Below, piece by piece: positions 45,710 to 53,488 of a stretch of DNA of 64,000 bases (within the stretch, counting starts at the first letter, position 1; the number at the start of each line of letters is the position of its first letter). The notes under the pieces are model-generated. The model was not told the origin of the DNA. It saw only the letters and a list, made by a program, of their open reading frames with translations, and ran no database searches. This stretch comes from Streptomyces sp. NBC_01233 (GTDB lineage Bacteria > Actinomycetota > Actinomycetes > Streptomycetales > Streptomycetaceae): positions 62,001-126,000 of the forward strand of contig NZ_CP108514.1 in assembly GCF_035989305.1 (NCBI RefSeq), in the 5' to 3' direction. The position numbers and the translations under genes are program-made.

Positions 45710-45865
45710 GCTCCCCCGCTGCAGCGGCCGCTCTTCCCAGGGGCAGGACTCCTCGTTCTTCACCGTGCCGAAGTCGATCTTCGTGTCGGTGCTGGTGGTC
45801 GTGCCGGCGGCCGGGGTCTGCGTGCAGACCTTCCGGTTCCGGTCGAGGACGGGACGCCGGCCGGC
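45710..45865 (-). pseudogene. PASTA-domain C-terminal fragment
   Basis: Read on the minus strand, about 36 residues (VLDRNRKVCTQTPAAGTTTS, TDTKIDFGTVKNEESCP) match the last part of exported PASTA-type proteins, with the characteristic Cys pair. No start, signal or stop accompanies it, and it runs into sequence antisense to SARP 2. It is a decayed gene end. Confidence 0.55.
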
Positions 45866-46275
45866 AGGAGACGGTCGACGTCACCCGCCACAACCCCTCC
45901 CGGGTCTGCGCCGGCGGGGACATGATCTCGACCACGCAGGACCTGCACACCTTCGTCTCCGCGCTGATGGGCGGCAGGCTCCTGCCGGCCCCGCTGCTGG
46001 CCGAGATGCGCACGCCGCATCCCATGAGCGGATTCGGCCTGGGGTTGCGCGTGCAGGACGTGGGCGAGAACGGCGCCACCGTCCTCTTCCACAACGGCGG
46101 CGCGGCGGGCCACGCGGCGTTGATGTACAGCACGCCCGACGGCGGCAAGATCCTGACCGCCGTGCTGAACCATGTCGACGACGCGGCGATGTCGCTGGCG
46201 GCGGCGTTCCACACGGCGCAGGAGAGGTTCGTCGAGGAGGTGTTCGGCGGCGGGCGGGCCCGGATCGGCCGGCGG
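45865..46275 (+). pseudogene. Serine hydrolase (beta-lactamase class C-like) C-terminal fragment
   Basis: The frame around ATG 45922 (GGDMISTTQDLHTFVSALMG, ATVLFHNGGAAGHAALMYST) matches the C-terminal third of exported class C beta-lactamase/D-Ala-D-Ala carboxypeptidase-like enzymes. The SxxK and YxN parts are missing. After EEVFGGGRARIG the frame becomes Arg/Gly-rich and unrelated. It abuts the minus-strand PASTA fragment, so both are deletion remnants between SARP 2 and the XRE gene. Confidence 0.65.
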
Positions 46276-46703
46276 GGCGGCCGAGCCGACCGAGCCGGCG
46301 GGCTGAGCACCTGGGACCCGTGCGCAGGCCGTCCAGGCCGGGGCTATCTCCTGGGCCAGCCTATGTCGTCGTCCGGGCGGGTCTTCCCGGCCGGCCGGGC
46401 GGGCCGCAGGGCGGGGGCCGCGAGCGCGGTGTGGGCTGCGGGCGTCCAGGACGCGCGGGATGCGCACACCGATGGCCTCATCGTCGACTCCAAGGCGCTG
46501 AATGCGGGAAGAGCGGGGCTCCGGCCGGGTGCCGGGGCCGGGTTCTGGAGAGTCTGCCTCGGCCGGATCGAGGAACGCTTGAGGAACGCATGACGTGCGC
46601 ATGAGAGCCGTCGCGAACCCCTGGCAAAGGTTTGCCCGCGTATTGCCGGGCGCCCTACGCTCGTTGGCGGTTCCCGACAGATTTCTTGCCCGCGACCTCA
46701 GGG
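46276..46703 (+). promoter_or_regulatory. XRE-TPR gene upstream region with SARP-type box and TTGCC sites
   Basis: ATCGAGG (46567-46573) and CTTGAGG (46578-46584) are 11 bases apart and fit the cluster's SARP-type boxes. Further right, GGCAAA (46623-46628) and TTTGCC (46631-46636) form a palindrome. ATTGCC (46642) follows TTTGCC by exactly 11 bases and TTGCCC recurs at 46686. These share the TTGCC core with the array at 53502-53793. The bases 46276-46560 show no supported gene. Confidence 0.5.
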
Positions 46704-47981
46704 ATGCTCATGCTGCGACAGCCCGCGTTCGGACACCGCCTGAGAAAGCTCCGGATGGCCCAGGGCCTGTCCCAGACGGCGCTGGCCGGCGAGGGGATGT
46801 CCACCGGCTATCTCTCCCGTCTGGAGTCGGGCGCACGCCAGCCGACCGAGCGGGCCGTGGGGTACCTGGCCGGCCGGCTGGGCCTGGAAGCGGCCGACTT
46901 CGAGGAGCCGGCCACCGGCTCGCTGGCCCATGCGCTCACCCTGGCGGCGTCCACCGGCTCCCCCGACGCCGTCGAGGCCCTGCGTCAGGCGCTGACCGCC
47001 GAGGGACACGAGAGCCCGGTACTGCGCTGGCAGGCTCTGTGGCTCCTCGCCGGGGCCGCCCGCGTCCAGGGCGACCACGCGCTGGAACTGGAGCGGCTCA
47101 CGCGGCTGGTCGGGCTCGGTGAGGAAGTGGGCGTGTGCGAGCTGCGCGTACGGGGCCTGACCCGCCTCGCCCGCTGCCTGCGGTCCGTCGGTGAGATCAA
47201 CCCGGCCCTGGAGGCCGCCGTCGAGGCCCACCGGATCGCGCTGCGCGAGGAGTTGGGCGTGGAGGACCGGGCCACCGCCCTGCTGGCGCTCGTGTCCGTA
47301 CAGGCCGAGGCCGGCCGGATCGGCGACGCGCGCGTGCACGCCGACGAGCTGACCGTTCTCGTCGAGGGACGCGCCGACGCACTGTGGGCCGAGGCCATGT
47401 GGACGGCCGCCGCCGTCCGGATGCGCCAGGGCGACTACCCGGGCGCGCAGGCCTGCCTGGACGATGCCCTCGACCGGTTCGGCAGCCAGGAGGACCTGGT
47501 CCTGTGGACCCGGCTGCGGCTGGCCACGGCCCGGCTGCACCTGCAGAAGCTGCCCGCCGATCCGGAGCAGGCCCAGCGCCGCGCCGCCGAGGCCGAGGCC
47601 GCTCTCGCCTTCGTGGGCACACCGGCCCTGCGGCAGGACCTGACCGCGCTCAAGGCCGACCTGGCCTTCGCCACCGGCCGGTACGACGACGCGCGCGCCC
47701 TTCTGGGCACGCTGGACGCCGACCAGTCGAGGATGACCTACCGCGGCCGGGTACGGCTGGAGATCCTGCGCCATCAGCTGCTGATCCTCAGTGGCGACCC
47801 CTGCGGGATCCAGGGCCTGCGCGACCTGGCGCAGCAGGCTCAGCAGGACGCCAACATCGACCTCGCCGCCGAGATCTGGCGGGTGCTGGCCGACGCACTG
47901 ACCCAGGCGGGACAGGCCGGTCAAGCCCGTCAGGCCGGTCAGGCGGGCCGGCTCGGCGGGGCCTCGCCCGTCGGGGGTTGA
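46704..47981 (+). CDS. XRE-family regulator with TPR-like C-terminal domain
   Basis: From ATG 46704 the 425-residue protein has an XRE helix-turn-helix at residues about 10-65 (LRKLRMAQGLSQTALAGEGM, STGYLSRLESGARQPTERAV). About 340 residues of helical repeats follow (ALWLLAGAARVQGDHALELE, DLAFATGRYDDARALLGTLD), ending in a low-complexity QAGQAGQARQAG tail. HTH plus TPR is the layout of peptide-sensing regulators (Rgg/PlcR/Rap group) and also of Streptomyces pathway regulators with unknown ligands. It precedes the aromatase gene by 68 bases. An exported small peptide is encoded 5 kb away, a candidate ligand by inference only. Confidence 0.88.
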   Translation: MLMLRQPAFGHRLRKLRMAQGLSQTALAGEGMSTGYLSRLESGARQPTERAVGYLAGRLGLEAADFEEPATGSLAHALTLAASTGSPDAVEALRQALTAEGHESPVLRWQALWLLAGAARVQGDHALELERLTRLVGLGEEVGVCELRVRGLTRLARCLRSVGEINPALEAAVEAHRIALREELGVEDRATALLALVSVQAEAGRIGDARVHADELTVLVEGRADALWAEAMWTAAAVRMRQGDYPGAQACLDDALDRFGSQEDLVLWTRLRLATARLHLQKLPADPEQAQRRAAEAEAALAFVGTPALRQDLTALKADLAFATGRYDDARALLGTLDADQSRMTYRGRVRLEILRHQLLILSGDPCGIQGLRDLAQQAQQDANIDLAAEIWRVLADALTQAGQAGQARQAGQAGRLGGASPVGG

Positions 47982-47994
47982 GGAAGGCTCGAGT
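47977..47994 (+). promoter_or_regulatory. SARP-type box before the aromatase/cyclase gene
   Basis: GTTGAGG (47977-47983) and CTCGAGT (47988-47994) are 11 bases apart and overlap the stop of the XRE gene. The aromatase start is 56 bases downstream, a suitable distance for SARP activation. Confidence 0.55.
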
Positions 47995-48049
47995 CCCCTG
48001 GTGCAGCCTGGAGCGCATCGCAGGAACGATCAGGGCGGGGGTGTGTCTC

Positions 48050-49012
48050 ATGTCGTCGCAGCGCGTGCACGCGAGCGGGCAGACGGCGTGGGTGGCCGCC
48101 CCGGCCGGCGTGGTCTACGGACTGCTGGCCGACGCCGTCCGCTGGCCGCTTCTGCTGCCCTCGCACGTCCACGTCGAGCGGATGGACTTCGACGGGGTCC
48201 GGGAGCGGCTGCGGCTCTGGGACGTGCGGGACGGCAGGGTCCGCTCCTTCCACGTGCGCCGGGTGCTGGACCCGCAGGCCAGGACCGTCGGGTTCGAGCA
48301 GGAGGACACCGCCCGCCCGGGCGTGCCCACCACCGGCCTGTGGACGGTCGAGGCGCTCGGCGAGACGGAATCACTGCTGACGCTGCGTCAGGACCGCACT
48401 CTGGAGGGGCTGCCCGCCGCCGAGACCGGGCGCAGCAGGCAGGAGTGGCAGGCGGAGCCGGCCGAACGGCTCGCCCACGTGAAGTCGGTCGCCGAGCGCT
48501 GGGAGCGCCTGGACCGGCTGCTGCTCTCCTTCGAGGACAGCGTGCACGTCGACGGCCCCGCCGAGCTGGTCTACGACTTCCTCTACCGGATTGGGGACTG
48601 GCCGCAGCGCGTCCCGCACGTGGAGTCGGTCGGCGTGATCGAGGACGTACCCGGCGTGCAGCTGGCCACGGTGGACACCTGCGCCGCCCCCGGCGGACAC
48701 ACGCTCACCACCCGGTCGGTGCGGCTGTGCTTCCCCTCGGCCGCGCGGATCGTCCACAAGGAGCTGACGACGTCCCGGCTGATCGCCGCGCACAGCGGTG
48801 AGTGGTCGCTGGTCCCGGACGGGGGCGGCGTACGGGTCGTCTGCGCCCGGCAGGTGATGCTGCGGGAGGAAGCGGTCGAGGAGGTGCTCGGTGCGGGGAC
48901 CGACCTGGTCGAGGCCCGCCGGTACGTGCGGACGTGGCTGGGGCGGGCCGGTACCGAGACGCTGCGCCTGGCCGGGTGGCACGCCCGCAGCGCCGTCCGC
49001 CGTCTGCGATGA
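48050..49012 (+). CDS. Didomain polyketide aromatase/cyclase
   Basis: The 320-residue protein consists of two START/SRPBCC-type domains: residues 1-155 (VHASGQTAWVAAPAGVVYGL) and 165-310 (FEDSVHVDGPAELVYDFLYR), each opening with the V-x-A-PA-x-V(V/L)Y pattern. Didomain ARO/CYC proteins set first-ring cyclisation and aromatisation of reduced type II polyketides. This implies a poly-beta-ketone substrate carried on an ACP. No ketosynthase or ACP is in the window. Start ATG 48050; a SARP-type box lies just upstream. Confidence 0.9.
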   Translation: MSSQRVHASGQTAWVAAPAGVVYGLLADAVRWPLLLPSHVHVERMDFDGVRERLRLWDVRDGRVRSFHVRRVLDPQARTVGFEQEDTARPGVPTTGLWTVEALGETESLLTLRQDRTLEGLPAAETGRSRQEWQAEPAERLAHVKSVAERWERLDRLLLSFEDSVHVDGPAELVYDFLYRIGDWPQRVPHVESVGVIEDVPGVQLATVDTCAAPGGHTLTTRSVRLCFPSAARIVHKELTTSRLIAAHSGEWSLVPDGGGVRVVCARQVMLREEAVEEVLGAGTDLVEARRYVRTWLGRAGTETLRLAGWHARSAVRRLR

Positions 49013-49085
49013 GCCCCGGGTTTCGCCGTCCACGCATCCGCGATGAGCACGGGTTCGCGATGAGCACGAGAAGGAGGTCGTGACC

Positions 49086-50000
49086 ATGGTCCCCGCCCGG
49101 TACCGCCCTGATCCGCTCGACGCGCCGCTGCACGTCGCCGGTCCCGAAGGCCCCTGGGACGAGGTGGGCGACCGGCTCGACGACGTCGGCCGGGCGGTCA
49201 TCTGCACGACGTGGGGCCAGTGGCTGGCGGCCGTGCTGCTCGATCCCGCGCTGCGGCCCCTGCTCGGGAGCGACTGGCCCCGCTACCGGCAGACGGCGCC
49301 GGCGGCCGGCAGGATGCGGTTCGCCGTCTCGCGATTCGTGGTCAAGTACTCCGCCGCCGCGGCACTGAACGTTCCCGTGGACACCCTGGACCTGGGGTAC
49401 GAGCCGGGCGGAGCGCCCCTGGTGCGGGGCGCGGGCGAAGACCTGGAGGTGAGCCTGGCGCACACCGGCGAGCTGATCGTGGTCGGCGTCAGCCGCACCG
49501 GTCCGATCGGTGTGGACGTGCAGGCCGCGGACCGTGACGTGGCCTTCGGCGTGCCGCCCGGGCAGCTGTGCACCGCGGAGGAAGGCGCGGCGCTGGCCGC
49601 GCTGCCCGAGAGCGAGCGCCGGGCCCGGCTGCTGTGCCTGTGGACCCTGAAGGAGGCCTACGGCAAGGCGCTCGGACACGGGGGGCGCCGCTGCTCTTCC
49701 GCCTTCGGGTTCGACCACGACGAGCGGGGGCGTGTCGTCCTGGCGGGCGCGCCGCAGGAGGGGGACGCGGCCGGGCAGTGGAGGTTCACCACCCATCTCG
49801 TCCAGGAGCGTTACCTGGTCGGCGCCGCGCACCGGCGCCGCCCCGCCCTCCCGGTGGCGGCTGCCCGGAAGGCGCAGGTCGACACCGGTTCGCGAAGCGC
49901 TGCAGTCCCACTCGAGGAAAGGGGGTCCGGGTCCGTGGACCACTTACGCTTCCTGCGACCGGTGAGCTCCGGGCGGGGCGAGGGAAGGCGGACGCCGTGA
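49086..50000 (+). CDS. 4'-phosphopantetheinyl transferase (Sfp type)
   Basis: I start at ATG 49086, eight bases after AAGGAGG (GTG 49080 is too close to it). The 304-residue enzyme has the Sfp/HetI signatures: SLAHTGELIVVGVSRTGPIG, GVDVQ with the first metal Asp, and LWTLKEAYGKALGHG. It would convert apo carrier proteins of the cluster to holo form. It follows the aromatase gene by 73 bases. A second, EntD-like transferase is encoded at 62574. The C-terminal 40 residues are low complexity. Confidence 0.92.
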   Translation: MVPARYRPDPLDAPLHVAGPEGPWDEVGDRLDDVGRAVICTTWGQWLAAVLLDPALRPLLGSDWPRYRQTAPAAGRMRFAVSRFVVKYSAAAALNVPVDTLDLGYEPGGAPLVRGAGEDLEVSLAHTGELIVVGVSRTGPIGVDVQAADRDVAFGVPPGQLCTAEEGAALAALPESERRARLLCLWTLKEAYGKALGHGGRRCSSAFGFDHDERGRVVLAGAPQEGDAAGQWRFTTHLVQERYLVGAAHRRRPALPVAAARKAQVDTGSRSAAVPLEERGSGSVDHLRFLRPVSSGRGEGRRTP

Positions 50001-50153
50001 ACGCAAGGGAACTTCTGGCGGTGCCCTTCGCGTCGGCCCCGCCGTGTCGTGTCCGTGTCCGTGCCGGCGACTGACGAGAGCGCGGCGAGCGTCCGGCCCG
50101 ACGGCGTGCGGCCCGACGGCGTGCGGGCCGGCCGTGCGCGGGCCGGCCGGTGA
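49997..50153 (+). other. Overlapping short frames between the transferase and condensation genes
   Basis: A 25-codon frame (49997-50074) overlaps the transferase stop as GTGA (VNARELLAVPFASAPPC). Another short frame from GTG 50049/50055, with duplicated RPDGV units, ends at 50151-50153 overlapping the condensation-gene start, again GTGA. These could couple translation through the gap. Whether peptides accumulate is unknown. Confidence 0.25.
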
Positions 50154-52192
50154 GCCGCCGTGACGCCGCGGACGGGCCGGGGCCGGTCCTCGCGGTGGTG
50201 CACGAGGCGGGCCGCGGTGCGCCCGGCTCCACGCTCGTCCTCGGCCTGCGCGGGCTGCGCCACGATGCGGACGCCGAGGTGTTCGCCGCCCGCATCGCCG
50301 AGCGCCACCGCCGCTTCCGGGTCACCCTGGAGGGCCACGGTCCGGGCCGGCACACCCTGCGCCTCCTCCCGGACGCCGCCGCGGCCGGCCCCGCGTCGCT
50401 GAGCGCCGAGCTGCTGGCCGACCTGCTGGGCCCGTACCCGGGCGGCGGCGAGCCCCTGGCCCTGGACGGGTACCGGCGCGAACTGCTCGTGCAGGCCCTG
50501 GCCCGTCCCGACGGACCGGACCGGTACGTGGAGCAGATCCACTGGAACTGGGCGGGCCCGCTCGACCGGGCCCGCTTCGACGCGGCCTGGCAGTCCGTCT
50601 GCGGGCGGGAGTCGGTCCTGCGGGCCGCCTTCGACTGGACGGCCGTGCCACGGCTCCTGCTGCACCCGTGCGCCGAAGTCGAGATCGCCCACCGTGCCCG
50701 CGCGGAGATCACCTGGCAGGAACTCCTCGATGCGGACCGGGCGCAGGGGTTCGCCCTCAACCGCCCGCCGTTGCTGCGCCTGACCCTGCTGGAGGGGGAC
50801 GGGGGGGCTCCCACCCGGGTGTTGCTGACCTGCCACCGCGCCCTGCTCGACGAGCGCGGCGTCCACCTCCTGCTGCGCGCGTTCTACCGTGCCTACCTGG
50901 CCGCAGGCGTGCTGCCCGGGGGTGAGCGCCGCCCCGACCTGTGGGACCACGCGCGCTGGCTGGCCCGGCAGGGCACCGAGGGCGCCCGCCAGTTGTGGAC
51001 GCGTGCGGCGCCCCCGTGCGGCGCCGCGACCGCGCCGGGACGCCTCGGCGCGGACACCCGCCAGAGCGGCGAGGGACACCTGCGCCGGCGGCTGGGCGAA
51101 CCGTACGGTCCCCGGCTGCGCTCGTGGGCCGCGGCCCGGGGTGCCGGCGAGAGCAGCGCCCTGCACATGGTGTGGGCGCTGCTGCTGTACCGGGCGGCCG
51201 CGGCCGTGGGCCCCCTGCCGGTGAGTTTCGGGGTCCGGCTCTGCGGCGGCGACATCGCGCTGCCCGGAGCGGCCGGTATCCCCGGGCTGCTGGGCAGTCC
51301 GCTGCCGATGACGGTGCGGGTGGATCCGGCGGCCCCGCTGACCGGCCTGTTGCAGCAGGTGCACGACGCCCGGCTGGACATGGCCGCCTACCCGTGGGTG
51401 TCGCTCGACCGCATCCGCGAGTGGACCGGCCGGGGGCCGGGTGAGCGGCTCACCGACTCCGTCATCGTCTTCGACGGCCCGGCCGGGCCGGGGGCCGACG
51501 TGGGCCGTGAACTGGCGGCGCAGGGCGTCGGCGTGGACGCACCGCGTGCCGTCGGCTCCGGAGCCGGGGTGCCCGTCACGGTCGTCGCCCGGCACGAGGG
51601 CGGCGGCGCGCTGGTGCTGGATGCCGTCTACGACCGGGCGAGGCTGGCGGATGCGGACGCCGCCGCCGTGCTGGGCCAGTGCGTCGGCCTGCTGCGGGCC
51701 CTGACCGATCTGCCGGACCCGGATCCCACCGTGGGTCAGGTGCTGGACCTGCTGGCGGACGACGTGGCCCCCGCCATGGCCGGTCGGCCGGCCGTGCCGC
51801 GGCGCGTCACCGTCAGGACGCTGCGCAGCGGGGCGTCTTCGGCGGACGTGATCTGTCTGCTCGTGGTTTCGGGGGTGGTGGGCGGCTGCTACGAGCTGTT
51901 CACGCGCGAGCACCGGGGTCCGCAGACCATCGTGGCGCTGGATCTGGACGGTCCGCCCGGTCCGGTGGTGCCCGACGCCCTCGCCGCGCTGACCGCTCTG
52001 CTGGCTTCCGGCAGGCGGCTGGTGCTGTGCGGGTGCGGGCCGGGCGCGGGGGCGGCGTACGAGCTCGCGCGGGTTCTCGCGGACGGGGCGGGGCCGCCGG
52101 TGAGCGTGGTCATGACGGGTCTGGGCGGTCCCCGGGGCAGCGCGGACGCGCTCGCCCGGGGGCTCGCGGGGGTGGCTGTGCGGCGCGGCTGA
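50150..52192 (+). CDS. Stand-alone condensation-thioesterase-like protein, catalytic residues lost
   Basis: From GTG 50150, 680 residues. Residues 120-540 follow the NRPS condensation fold (YVEQIHWNWAGPLDRARFDA, FALNRPPLLRLTLLEGDGGA). The C3 motif HHxxxDG reads HRALLDE at 229-235: the second, catalytic His is Arg. Residues 555-680 resemble a thioesterase start, but the GxSxG elbow is GCGPG (near 628) and the protein ends before a catalytic His. There is no adenylation or carrier domain. The frame is intact with native codon use, so loss of catalysis appears tolerated or selected. It may be a scaffold or binding protein. The domain call rests on segment patterns, not an alignment. Confidence 0.7.
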   Translation: MSRRDAADGPGPVLAVVHEAGRGAPGSTLVLGLRGLRHDADAEVFAARIAERHRRFRVTLEGHGPGRHTLRLLPDAAAAGPASLSAELLADLLGPYPGGGEPLALDGYRRELLVQALARPDGPDRYVEQIHWNWAGPLDRARFDAAWQSVCGRESVLRAAFDWTAVPRLLLHPCAEVEIAHRARAEITWQELLDADRAQGFALNRPPLLRLTLLEGDGGAPTRVLLTCHRALLDERGVHLLLRAFYRAYLAAGVLPGGERRPDLWDHARWLARQGTEGARQLWTRAAPPCGAATAPGRLGADTRQSGEGHLRRRLGEPYGPRLRSWAAARGAGESSALHMVWALLLYRAAAAVGPLPVSFGVRLCGGDIALPGAAGIPGLLGSPLPMTVRVDPAAPLTGLLQQVHDARLDMAAYPWVSLDRIREWTGRGPGERLTDSVIVFDGPAGPGADVGRELAAQGVGVDAPRAVGSGAGVPVTVVARHEGGGALVLDAVYDRARLADADAAAVLGQCVGLLRALTDLPDPDPTVGQVLDLLADDVAPAMAGRPAVPRRVTVRTLRSGASSADVICLLVVSGVVGGCYELFTREHRGPQTIVALDLDGPPGPVVPDALAALTALLASGRRLVLCGCGPGAGAAYELARVLADGAGPPVSVVMTGLGGPRGSADALARGLAGVAVRRG

Positions 52193-52234
52193 GCGGCCGG
52201 ACGGCGCGCGGTTGAGCGGCCGGACGGCTGGGCG

Positions 52235-53056
52235 TTACGCGGCGAAGAGGTCGAAGGTGGAGGTGCAGCGCGGTCCGGCGAGCACGTCGAGCTGCGGGTC
52301 GACGGCCAGCATGGCCTGGTGCAGGCGCTGGAGTTGCGGTGACGGCTCCACTCCGAGGTCTTCGATCAGCCGTCCGCGCAGCCGGCGGTAGACGTCCAGG
52401 GCGGTGGCCTGCCGGCCCGAGCGGTACAGCGCCACCATGACCTGCGAGTGGAGTCCCTCGTGCTGGGGGTGGCGTGCGGTCAGCTCGGTCAGTTCGGCGA
52501 TCAGTTCGCCGTGCCGGCCCAGCCTCAGGTCGGCGTCGATCCGCCGCTCCACGGTGACCAGGCGGCTCTCCTCGAGGCGCATGACCTCGATGTCGAGGAT
52601 CGGTCCGACCCGTACGTCGACCAGCGCGGGGCCGCGCCACAGGTCCAGGGCGGCCCGGAAGCGGGCGGCGGAGACCTGGCTGTCGCCGGACTCGAAGGCG
52701 GACTGGCCCTCGCGGACGAGGCGTTCGTAGTCGTGCACGTCGACGCCGTCCTCGGGTATCTGCAGGAGGTAGCCGCCGTGCCGGGTGACCAGCACCTCCT
52801 TGGCCCCGCCGGGGGCGTCGGGCCCCATCGCGGTGCCCAGGCGCCTGCGCAGCTGGAGGATGTACGTCTGCAGGGTGGTCAGCGCGCTCTGTGGCGGCGC
52901 GGTTCCCCAGATCTCCTCCATGAGGGTGGGGACCGGCATGACGCGCCCTGGATAGAGCGCGAGGAGCGACAGGAGCTGTCTTGGCTTACCCGCGGTCGGA
53001 ACAATGGATCCGCCGTTGACCTCGGCGCTCAGCGGACCCAGAACCTGAATTCTCAC
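52235..53056 (-). CDS. SARP-family transcriptional activator 3
   Basis: From GTG 53056 (GGAGGAG upstream) the 273-residue activator is nearly the same as SARP 2 (GKPRQLLSLLALYPGRVMPV, LTARHPQHEGLHSQVMVALY, TSTFDLFAA tail), with a shorter central insert. It is the only regulatory gene of the set on the minus strand. An inverted repeat TCCTTGGC / GCCAAGGA (53072-53079 and 53095-53102) lies directly upstream, resembling the TGCCAA sites in the next intergenic region. Confidence 0.94.
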   Translation of the reverse strand: MRIQVLGPLSAEVNGGSIVPTAGKPRQLLSLLALYPGRVMPVPTLMEEIWGTAPPQSALTTLQTYILQLRRRLGTAMGPDAPGGAKEVLVTRHGGYLLQIPEDGVDVHDYERLVREGQSAFESGDSQVSAARFRAALDLWRGPALVDVRVGPILDIEVMRLEESRLVTVERRIDADLRLGRHGELIAELTELTARHPQHEGLHSQVMVALYRSGRQATALDVYRRLRGRLIEDLGVEPSPQLQRLHQAMLAVDPQLDVLAGPRCTSTFDLFAA

Positions 53057-53071
53057 GGTCTCCTCCGTACT

Positions 53072-53102
53072 TCCTTGGCTCTTTTCCTCCGGTGGCCAAG
53101 GA
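53072..53102. promoter_or_regulatory. Inverted repeat in the SARP 3 leader
   Basis: Perfect 8-bp arms TCCTTGGC and GCCAAGGA with a 15-base spacer, 16-46 bases upstream of the SARP 3 start. This could be an operator or a leader hairpin. It shares the CCAAGG element with the sites at 53692-53708. Confidence 0.4.
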
Positions 53103-53320
53103 GCTGCCCCCGTTCGAGGCACGCTAGCCGGGGTGGATGTGTTCCATCTCTTTCCTGTAGCGGCTTTCGAGCCGCCTTCCACCTGCGGCGCCGTGCCCGA
53201 GTGCCCCCTTTTTCGCACGGGTGCCGGGAATGCGGGACAAGGATTCCGATCCTTTTCCGCGGGGGCCGGAAGTTCGGTGTGCAGGGCACGAGAACTCCCG
53301 GGCGGATTCCCGGCGGGCGG

Positions 53321-53488
53321 TTACGGCCAGTCGATGAGGGTGGTGGCGGGGGCGGCCGGTGCGCCGGCCGAGGTCGGGGCGACCGGCCAGTCGATGGCGC
53401 CACCGTCGGCGTGGGCGGCTGCGCCCGCGGTGAGGACGGCGGCGGTGGCGAGGGCGGCGGTGGCGACGATGCGGGCGATGTTCTTCAT
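53321..53488 (-). CDS. Small exported peptide with a repeated IDWP motif
   Basis: The 55-residue frame starts at ATG 53488, seven bases after GGAGG, and ends in TAA, a rare stop here. Residues 1-27 are a clean Sec signal (MKNIARIVATAALATAAVLT, AGAAAHA). The mature part would be about 28 residues: DGGAIDWP, an Ala/Pro/Thr linker, and LIDWP as the last five residues. IDWP thus occurs at 32-35 and 52-55. There is no Cys, so it is not a lanthipeptide-type precursor. Repeated short units behind a signal resemble signalling pro-peptides; function is inferred. The gene is divergent from the PLP-fold gene across a TTGCC-rich region. Confidence 0.65.
   Translation of the reverse strand: MKNIARIVATAALATAAVLTAGAAAHADGGAIDWPVAPTSAGAPAAPATTLIDWP

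Noticed and set aside
53321..53488. Lanthipeptide or lasso precursor
   Set aside because: The peptide has a normal Sec signal, no Cys in the mature part and no modification enzyme genes nearby.
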